Part shown: positions 1 to 5,465 of the stretch, in pieces
Numbering within the stretch: the first letter of the stretch is position 1
How the letters are laid out: every line of letters starts with the position of its first letter
Assembly (NCBI GenBank): GCA_046724665.1
Contig: JBKOWZ010000231.1
Location: 1 to 6,320, forward strand
DNA length: 6,320 bases
Direction of reading: 5' to 3'
DNA from: Actinocrinis sp046724665
Lineage (GTDB): Bacteria > Actinomycetota > Actinomycetes > Streptomycetales > Catenulisporaceae
Made by a program: the position numbers and the translations under genes
The notes under the pieces: model-generated
Databases searched by the model: none
Told to the model about the DNA's origin: nothing
Seen by the model: only the letters and a program-made list of their open reading frames with translations

Positions 1-2106
1 CAGGGTGCGCGACAGGAAGGCGGTGTGCTCCGGCGGGTCGAGATCGGCGGCCAGCCGGGCGGCGGCCAGCAAGGTCTCGGTCTGCGCTTCGAGCCAGGCC
101 TCGGCCAGCGCGGGTCCGCGCCCGGCGAACTCGCGGCGCGCGGTCCCGAACCGGTCGGCCGGCGGCAGTCGGCCGCGCTCGTGCGGATAGAGCGTCGCGA
201 CCGCCGCCGCGGCGGACCCGGCCAGCTCGTCGAGCAGGCGGACGGCCGCGGCGCGGCGCTCGGCCTCAGGCTCCTGCTGCTCGCACAGCTCGCGGGCGTA
301 GTCCCGCAGCAGGTCGTGCAGGGCGTAGCGGGCGAATCCGGATCCGCTCTCGTGGACCAGGTGCAGCCGCGCCAGCTCCTCAGCGGCCTGCCGCGCATCG
401 CGCATGGGCCGGTCAAGCAGCGCGCCGACCGCGTAGACGTCGAACTCGCGGCCTGGATGCAGCCCGAGCAGCCGGAACGCACGCGCCGCGTCGGCGGGCA
501 GCGCGTCGTAGGACCAGGAGAACACGGCGCGCACGGCGGTCGCGTCGTCGCCTCCGGCGCTGAGCGCGTCGAGTCGGCTCTGGTGGTCGTTGAACTGTGC
601 GACCAGGTCGCCGAGTGCCGCCGCCGGACGCGAGGCGACGCGCTCGGCCGCGATGCGCAGTGCGAGCGGAAGCCGGTCGCAGGCCTTTGCCAGCGCCAGC
701 GTCGCGGACGGCTCGGCATCGACCTGCGGCCCGACCAGGCGGTGCAGCAGCGTGGTGGCCTCCGCGCCGGAGAGCGGGGAGACCGGGATCCGGCGCGCGC
801 CGTCGCGCGCGACCAGTCCGGCCAGGTCGCTGCGGCTGGTGACGAGGGCGCGGCAGTGCGGCACGCCGGGCAGCAGCGGGCGCACCTGCGCGGGAGAGCG
901 GGCGTTGTCGAGCAGGATCAGTACCCTGCGCCCGGCGAGCGCGGTGCGGTAACGCGCGGCCAGATCTTCGAGGTCTGATGGGGCGTCGGCACGCGGGATG
1001 CCCAGCGCGCCGAGGAATCTGGTCAGTACCTCGGCCGGCTCCATCGGCGGCTGCGGCCCGTACCCGCGCAGATCGGCGTAGAGGCAGCCATCGGGGAAGT
1101 GTTCTGCGACGCGATGCGCCCACCGAACCGCGAGGGCGGTCTTTCCGACGCCGGCGGGCCCGCTGATCGTCGCGACGGTGACCGGCGCGGTGTCCGCGCC
1201 GAACTCGTCGAGCAGCGCGAGTTGGGCGGTCCGGCCGACGAAGTCGGGCACGTCGGCGGGCAGTTGCCTCGGTGTGTTCGACCGTTGAGGAGTTGCTGGC
1301 CAGACGGCTTCGGCGGTCTCACCGGCTGATGAGTGATCACGTCCCAGCAGCGCCCGATGCACGGCTGCGAGTTCGGGCCCTGGGTCAACGCCAAGCTGCT
1401 CGGCGAGGCGTTCCCGGGTGCCGTTGAAGTGCTCGAAGGCATCCGCACGCCGTCCCGCCGCGTGATACGCGCGGATCAGCCGTGCCTGCGCGACTTCGTC
1501 CAGCGGCTGCGTCTGCGCGGCCTGTTCGGCGAGCCCGACGACCTCGGCCGCGCGGCCTACGGCGATGGCGGCGTCGAGGTATCCGGCCAGCGCCGATGCC
1601 CGCGTGCCGTCGAGCGCGCGCAACGCGGGGTGGTCGGCGAGCCACGGCAGGTCGGCCGCCGGCGCTGCGGTCCAGAGCGCGAGCGCGTCGCCGAGCAGGC
1701 TGTGCGCCGTGGCGAAGTCGCCGTGCCGAAGCGGCTCTGTCGCACGCTCGGCCAACGCGCGGAACCGCCACAGATCGACCTGCTCGGGCTCGACGCGCAG
1801 CGCGTACCCGTCGCCGACCGAGGGAAGCAGGGTGCTGGGCCGGTGCGCGGCCCGCGCGGGTTCCAGCGTCGCACGCAGCCGCTTGACGTGCGTCTGCACG
1901 ATGTTCCACGCGCTGCGCGGCGGCTGCCCGTCCTGCCACATGGCGTCGAGCAGGTGCGCCCGGCTCGCGGGGCGGCCCTCGGCGAGCACGAGTAGCGCCA
2001 GCACCGTCCGCTGCTGCGTCGGACCGGCGGGCAGCTCTTGGCCGCCGTGCCACAGCCGGACGCCGCCGAACAGCGTGATCCGCAACAATGCCGCGTGAGG
2101 TTCCAC
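1..2106 (-). CDS. SARP/AfsR-type transcriptional regulator (wHTH-BTAD-NB-ARC), C-terminus beyond window
   Basis: DNA-binding regulator of the Streptomyces antibiotic regulatory protein family, large AfsR-like form with an ATPase module. The frame is open for 702 codons from a GTG at 2106 to the left edge. Residues about 9-102 form the OmpR-like winged helix (NIVQTHVKRLRATL at 68-81, then a GDGYAL wing). Residues about 103-252 are the bacterial transcriptional activation domain, ending in LGVDPGPEL (238-246). An NB-ARC ATPase follows: Walker A GPAGVGKT (316-323), Walker B RVLILLDNA (394-402), TSR sensor (423-425), CDRLPLAL (476-483), FSWSYDALP (529-537) and LHDLLRDYAREL (596-607). AfsR homologues normally continue into TPR repeats, which would lie outside. 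The GTG starts 5 bases after the LanM stop, with GGGAG at 2121-2117 as a possible ribosome binding site, so it is probably co-transcribed and translationally coupled. I infer it activates this cluster; its target is not shown. Confidence 0.93.
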   Translation of the reverse strand, partial: MEPHAALLRITLFGGVRLWHGGQELPAGPTQQRTVLALLVLAEGRPASRAHLLDAMWQDGQPPRSAWNIVQTHVKRLRATLEPARAAHRPSTLLPSVGDGYALRVEPEQVDLWRFRALAERATEPLRHGDFATAHSLLGDALALWTAAPAADLPWLADHPALRALDGTRASALAGYLDAAIAVGRAAEVVGLAEQAAQTQPLDEVAQARLIRAYHAAGRRADAFEHFNGTRERLAEQLGVDPGPELAAVHRALLGRDHSSAGETAEAVWPATPQRSNTPRQLPADVPDFVGRTAQLALLDEFGADTAPVTVATISGPAGVGKTALAVRWAHRVAEHFPDGCLYADLRGYGPQPPMEPAEVLTRFLGALGIPRADAPSDLEDLAARYRTALAGRRVLILLDNARSPAQVRPLLPGVPHCRALVTSRSDLAGLVARDGARRIPVSPLSGAEATTLLHRLVGPQVDAEPSATLALAKACDRLPLALRIAAERVASRPAAALGDLVAQFNDHQSRLDALSAGGDDATAVRAVFSWSYDALPADAARAFRLLGLHPGREFDVYAVGALLDRPMRDARQAAEELARLHLVHESGSGFARYALHDLLRDYARELCEQQEPEAERRAAAVRLLDELAGSAAAAVATLYPHERGRLPPADRFGTARREFAGRGPALAEAWLEAQTETLLAAARLAADLDPPEHTAFLSRTL

Positions 2107-2111
2107 CTTGC

Positions 2112-4844
2112 TCAGGCTCCCAGCAGCAGCGGCGAGGGCAGCTCGTGCTCCGGGTGCATCCGCAGCAGGGTCAGAACCGTTCCGGCGACGCCGTTCAGCA
2201 GCCCGGGAGCGGTCGTTTCGACCGTCTCAGCGGCCGACTTCGCCTCCTGCTGTAAGAGCTCGATCAGCCACGCGTCGAACTGCCCGCTGCCCGCAGCGGC
2301 AAGGCACTCCCACCATCCTGCCGCGCCGTGCCACAGCGACCGGCCGCCGGACCGGGGCATCGCACTCAACGCCTGGGCTGCCTGATGGGCCGCATCTATA
2401 TACGGCTTCTCGTTCTCGCTCGCGATCACGGCGAGATCGTAGGCGGCCAGACCGATTCCGGCCACGCCGCGGCACCAGCTCGGATCGTCGGCGACCTGCT
2501 CCAGCGCGGCTTGCGGGTCGAAGACCCTTTCGGCGAGCGCACGCCAACGGTCGCGCCGCTGCCCGTCACCGGCCGCACTCGCCGCGATCCGGTGCAGCGC
2601 CCAGCCGATCCCGGCGCGGCCGTGCGCGAATCCGGCCTCTTCTGTCAATGGTTTGTCGCCAGGCTCGATCGCCCGCGCGAGCAGGTCGGCGGCGGTCGCG
2701 GCGACCTCGAGCCAGCGCCCGTCGCCGGTCGCGTCCGCCAGACCGAGCAGCGGCGTGATCGTCCCGGCCAGCCCGCCGGACCAGTCCGGATTCCAGCGGC
2801 CGTCGCCGGCACGCAGCCCCTTCGCGAGCAGCGTCGCGCGCATGACCGCCCGGTCGAGCGCGGCGCCGTCGTCCAGCAGCCGGTTGAGCGCGGTCCACGT
2901 CCACACCTGCCCGGCGAGCCCGGTGAGCGCTCCGATCCGGTGCGAACGGCGGCGGTCCTCGGCGGCGCGCAACGCGGTCAGCGTGCCGGATAGCAGATCG
3001 CTGATTCCATCGACGCGCTCGGCGCGTCCCGCCGCGGCTTCGCGGCCGTATCCGGCCAGGCACAACGCCACTCCAGCCTGGCCGCTGTGCAGGTCGCACT
3101 CCAGTGCGCGCACGCTCCAGCCGGCTTCGCCGAGCACCGGACCGATCCAGGTCACCGAGCCGTCAGCGCCCTGAATCACGGTGTCGCGCAGTGTACGCAC
3201 CGCCTCGGCGGCGACCTCGCGCCGCTTCGCGTCAACGGTCCCTGATGAGCCACGGGGCGCAGGCGTGTCCTGCGATGCCGTCCGCACCCGGGGCAAGCCG
3301 TCACGGTACGCGCCCGCGAGCGTGAAGCGGATCAGCCGCGCCTCCAACTCCAGGTCGGCCGCGCGCCAGTCGTCCAGCGCCGCCGCCAGCTGCGACGCAT
3401 CGACTCGCGCGGTGAACACCGGAGTGTCACCGACGAGCAAGTCCGCGATCTCTGCGTCGATCGTCGCTGGATCGGAAGGTGCGACCGGGTTCGCGTGAGC
3501 GTGCCGCAACAGCGCCGCGCGGGCGTGCTCGGCCGCCGCCGACTCGTCATGCAGCGCGGCGGGATGCCAGAGCATCCGGCGCACGTCGCCATAGACCTGC
3601 GTGGAGCGCACGACCCGGCGCACCTCGCAGCCGAGGAACGGCGCGAGCAGCGCGTCCAGCCGCCCGGCCGCGTCGAGTTCGCGCAGCCGGGCGCTCAGCT
3701 CCAGGAAGCCGGCGGCGATGTGCTCCCAGAACCGCTCCGGCTGGGGATCAGGGTTCGGATGGTTGCGCACCGCGGCGATCCGCGCCTCGCCGCTCACCAG
3801 CCGCGCGCCGTCGGTCCCGGCGCCCGCGATCGTCGGGGCGGTGTGCGTCGGCTGCTCCGAGGGCAGCCGGCCGACCGCGGAGACATCGATCCCGGAGAGC
3901 AGGCCGACTCGCATCGGCAGGATGCCGGAGCGCAGCACGGCCCGGTGCAGGATCCGCGCCGCGGCGTCGGCGGCGGTCGCGCTGCCGGCCGTCGTGCCCG
4001 CATTCCGGCGCGCGGCGGGTGGCGGCGGGGGAGCGAGCATGGTCTCCGCGTCCACCACGACCGGGACCGGGCCGTGCGCCACGATGTTGTCCGCGTGCAG
4101 ATCGGTGCCGCCGATCAGCCGCGTCACCGCGAGCCAGCGGCCGAGGTTGGCGTAGAAGAGCGCTGTCTCGTCGTCGTCCGCGCAGTATTCGTGCTCGACG
4201 AAGGCGGTCCAGCCGTAGCCCCCGCGCACCAGCGTCCGCGCGGTCCCGATCCGCCCCGGTTCGGGCATCAGCGCCGCGAGCACCGCGTCGAGCGAGGCGT
4301 CGATCTCCAGCGGCCGCGGCTTGTACATCAGCGATCCGCCGTCGAATTCGATCCGTGAGACGGTGTGCCCGCCGCGGTGCGGGTCGCCGGCGCCGAGCTT
4401 GAGCGCGCGCAGTTCGCCGAGCGGCTGCGCGTCGGCCGAGCCGGCGGCGAGCCGTTCGAGGTCGGGCCGGTCGGCGACGAGCCGCTGCGCGAGCGTGCCG
4501 ACGGCCTCGATGAAGTTGCGGCCGGCCGCGTCGAGCCGGTCCAGCAGCGTCGGGTAGCGCTTCGCGAGGCCGTCGCGGAAGGCCGGCGTCGCGGCCAGTT
4601 CCAGAAACGCGGACCAGCGCTGCTTCTCGTCGCCGCGGCCGAGCTCTCCGGCCAGCGACGCGGCGTGCAGCTCCAGCAGCAGGACCCGGTCGAGGCGCTG
4701 CTGCGTCGCCGCCAGCAGATGGCTGCGGGCGTCGCGGTAGACGACCCAGGCCTGCGGCCCGGACAGCCCCGCGACGCCCGCGACCCGCTCACGCAGGCGG
4801 TCGGTCAGCGCCGAGGCCAGCGCCTCGGCGGGGTGGGCGAACAA
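2112..4844 (-). CDS. lanM: Class II lanthipeptide synthetase (LanM), bifunctional dehydratase-cyclase with altered zinc motif
   Basis: LanM enzymes phosphorylate and eliminate Ser/Thr of a precursor peptide, then add Cys thiols to form (methyl)lanthionine. The 910 residues show both modules. The DUF4135 dehydratase (about 50-560) has GDPHRGGH (153-160), YKPRPL (K175), GTDLHADN (D248, H250, N253), VVDAET (D265, E267), R409/T415 in VRRVVRST, and GDTPVFT (472-478); these match the conserved LanM kinase/lyase residues. The LanC-like cyclase (about 565-905) has LHSGQAG, GGLAGT, GFAHG (H741) and SWCRG (C791). The expected final Cys-His-Gly zinc motif reads W838-H839-G840, so one zinc ligand is missing. 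The start is TTG: an in-frame TAG at 4871-4869 leaves no other usual start codon upstream. The start lacks a clear Shine-Dalgarno sequence and sits 13 bases after the repeat peptide, suggesting coupled, lower expression. The N-terminus looks some tens of residues shorter than typical LanMs. Confidence 0.95.
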   Translation of the reverse strand: MFAHPAEALASALTDRLRERVAGVAGLSGPQAWVVYRDARSHLLAATQQRLDRVLLLELHAASLAGELGRGDEKQRWSAFLELAATPAFRDGLAKRYPTLLDRLDAAGRNFIEAVGTLAQRLVADRPDLERLAAGSADAQPLGELRALKLGAGDPHRGGHTVSRIEFDGGSLMYKPRPLEIDASLDAVLAALMPEPGRIGTARTLVRGGYGWTAFVEHEYCADDDETALFYANLGRWLAVTRLIGGTDLHADNIVAHGPVPVVVDAETMLAPPPPPAARRNAGTTAGSATAADAAARILHRAVLRSGILPMRVGLLSGIDVSAVGRLPSEQPTHTAPTIAGAGTDGARLVSGEARIAAVRNHPNPDPQPERFWEHIAAGFLELSARLRELDAAGRLDALLAPFLGCEVRRVVRSTQVYGDVRRMLWHPAALHDESAAAEHARAALLRHAHANPVAPSDPATIDAEIADLLVGDTPVFTARVDASQLAAALDDWRAADLELEARLIRFTLAGAYRDGLPRVRTASQDTPAPRGSSGTVDAKRREVAAEAVRTLRDTVIQGADGSVTWIGPVLGEAGWSVRALECDLHSGQAGVALCLAGYGREAAAGRAERVDGISDLLSGTLTALRAAEDRRRSHRIGALTGLAGQVWTWTALNRLLDDGAALDRAVMRATLLAKGLRAGDGRWNPDWSGGLAGTITPLLGLADATGDGRWLEVAATAADLLARAIEPGDKPLTEEAGFAHGRAGIGWALHRIAASAAGDGQRRDRWRALAERVFDPQAALEQVADDPSWCRGVAGIGLAAYDLAVIASENEKPYIDAAHQAAQALSAMPRSGGRSLWHGAAGWWECLAAAGSGQFDAWLIELLQQEAKSAAETVETTAPGLLNGVAGTVLTLLRMHPEHELPSPLLLGA

Positions 4845-4857
4845 ACCGGGCGTAAGA

Positions 4858-5274
4858 TCAGCCGACGGCTACGCGCAGGTCTTCGACGGTGACGTACGAG
4901 TCCTCGACCGTCACGAACGCGTCCTCGACCGTGACGTAGGAGTCTTCGACGGTCACGAAGCAGTCCTCGACCGTGACGAACGCGTCTTCCACGGTGACGA
5001 ACGCGTCCTCGACGGTCACCAGGGAGTCTTCCACGGTGACGTAGGAGTCTTCGACCGTGACGAAGGAGTCTTCGACGGTCACGAAGGCGTCCTCGACGGT
5101 TACGAACGCGTCTTCGATCGTGACGAGCGCGTCTTCGATGGTCACGAGGCTGTCCTCGGCGGTGGCGAAGGTCGCCCCGGCGAACAGCGGGCCGGCGGGG
5201 TTGGCCTTGCCATAGGCGCTGGCGGCGCCCGACAGCCAGGCCGAAACAACCTGCTCGGATGCTGCGTTGGTCAT
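4858..5274 (-). CDS. Heptapeptide-repeat acidic peptide, probable RiPP precursor for the adjacent LanM
   Basis: A 138-residue peptide of no family I recognise. The ATG at 5274 is preferred over the ATG at 5364 because AAGGG (5286-5282) lies 7 bases upstream. Residues 1-39 look like a leader: Ala/Gly/Ser rich, one Trp, no Cys, ending GATFATA. From residue 40 come 13 units of E-D-[S/A/C]-[F/L/Y]-V-T-[V/I], then a degenerate EDLRVAV and a final Gly. Thr recurs every seven residues (45 to 129). Ser occupies the third position in six units, Ala in six, and Cys once (C105, the only Cys). The repeat part is strongly acidic, with two acidic residues per unit and a single Arg near the end. No signal peptide or membrane segment is evident. 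Its position 13 bases upstream of LanM and its abundant Ser/Thr support a precursor role, which is inference. The ATA/E junction resembles an A-x-A cleavage site. A structural beta-repeat protein is the main alternative. Confidence 0.82.
   Translation of the reverse strand: MTNAASEQVVSAWLSGAASAYGKANPAGPLFAGATFATAEDSLVTIEDALVTIEDAFVTVEDAFVTVEDSFVTVEDSYVTVEDSLVTVEDAFVTVEDAFVTVEDCFVTVEDSYVTVEDAFVTVEDSYVTVEDLRVAVG
4864..5157 (-). repeat. Fourteen tandem 21-bp coding repeats (13 intact, 1 degenerate)
   Basis: In-frame 21-base units follow each other without spacers, each coding one E-D-x-x-V-T-V heptapeptide; the last (4884-4864) is degenerate. The units are not identical at DNA level. Glu is GAA or GAG, Thr is ACC or ACG, Val is GTC, GTG or GTA, and Ser is AGC, TCC or TCG, mixed from unit to unit. 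Differences at the third residue (GCG/GCC, TCC/TCG, TGC) are mostly one- or two-base changes. This is a diversified coding repeat, not a CRISPR array or a recent slippage product. Confidence 0.97.
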
Positions 5275-5281
5275 CGCATTG

Positions 5282-5286
5282 CCCTT
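5282..5286 (-). promoter_or_regulatory. Ribosome binding site of the repeat peptide
   Basis: AAGGG, within AGAAGGG on the minus strand, lies 7 bases before the ATG at 5274. This fixes the start of the repeat peptide at that ATG. It is the clearest Shine-Dalgarno sequence in the operon, in contrast to the LanM start at 4844, which has none. That fits higher synthesis of a substrate than of its enzyme. Confidence 0.7.
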
Positions 5287-5347
5287 CTGCGATCCGGATC
5301 TCGGGGGAGGCGCGGGGGTATGTCTCGGAACGTCGTGCAGATGGACC

Positions 5348-5362
5348 GCGGCCGTGGGCCGC
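5348..5362 (-). other. Small inverted repeat in the presumed 5' leader of the peptide gene
   Basis: The arms gcggcc (5348-5353) and ggccgc (5357-5362) pair around a 3-base loop. It lies between the AT-rich patch and the peptide start. It may be a leader hairpin or an operator half-site pair, but such short GC palindromes arise easily at this base composition. Confidence 0.25.
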
Positions 5363-5364
5363 AA

Positions 5365-5400
5365 CCGGGAATGTTATCAGTGTTCTGTTTGTCACGGAAG
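5365..5400 (-). promoter_or_regulatory. AT-rich patch, possible promoter of the peptide-LanM-regulator operon
   Basis: On the minus strand this stretch is clearly AT-richer than its surroundings and lies about 100-125 bases upstream of the peptide start. It contains TAACAT (5376-5371), a plausible -10 element, and GTGACA (5395-5390), a -35-like hexamer. The 13-base spacing between them is too short for a standard sigma-70 promoter. It could be an activator-dependent promoter, as SARP targets often are, or the real -35 may be elsewhere. I saw no clear pair of heptamer direct repeats of the SARP type. Confidence 0.3.
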
Positions 5401-5422
5401 TGGCTGAAATCCTCCCGGCGCG

Positions 5423-5464
5423 CCGGCGCCGCGGCAGGGCGCCGCCTGCCGCGGGGAGCGCCGG
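5423..5464 (-). terminator. GC-rich hairpin just after the muramidase stop
   Basis: A perfect 10-bp inverted repeat, ccgcggcagg (5429-5438) against cctgccgcgg (5445-5454), encloses a 6-base loop. An outer 6-bp arm (5423-5428 with 5459-5464) extends the stem past a small bulge. It begins 1 base after the muramidase stop codon. There is no T-tract, which is common for actinobacterial terminators. It probably insulates the muramidase transcript from the repeat-peptide operon. Confidence 0.65.
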
Positions 5465-5465
5465 A

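Noticed and set aside
25..978. Long plus-strand open frame opposite the regulator
   Set aside because: The opposite strand carries a continuous frame with clear NB-ARC motifs; this is a GC-driven shadow with low-complexity Arg/Gly/Ala composition.
3495..4358. Long plus-strand open frame opposite LanM
   Set aside because: The minus strand here encodes conserved dehydratase residues (D248, H250, N253, D265, E267); the plus frame has no recognisable domain.
4858..5160. Regular short repeats as a CRISPR array
   Set aside because: The 21-base units are directly adjacent, lack spacers, are not identical and encode one continuous reading frame.
4858..5274. Graspetide (omega-ester peptide) precursor based on the repeating Thr-Val-Glu-Asp
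   Set aside because: Thr and Glu/Asp spacing could suit ester links, but no ATP-grasp ligase is in the window and a LanM is directly adjacent. It stays a minor alternative if a ligase lies nearby outside the window.
5275..5364. Longer repeat-peptide start at 5364
   Set aside because: The extra 30 residues are Pro/His/Arg rich with no good ribosome binding site, while the ATG at 5274 has AAGGG 7 bases upstream; the extension would also swallow the presumed leader region.
4805..5395. Arg/Gly/His-rich repetitive open frame on the minus strand overlapping the repeat peptide
   Set aside because: It is the same repeat read in another frame; it has poor codon-position GC, overlaps the LanM start and lacks a ribosome binding site.
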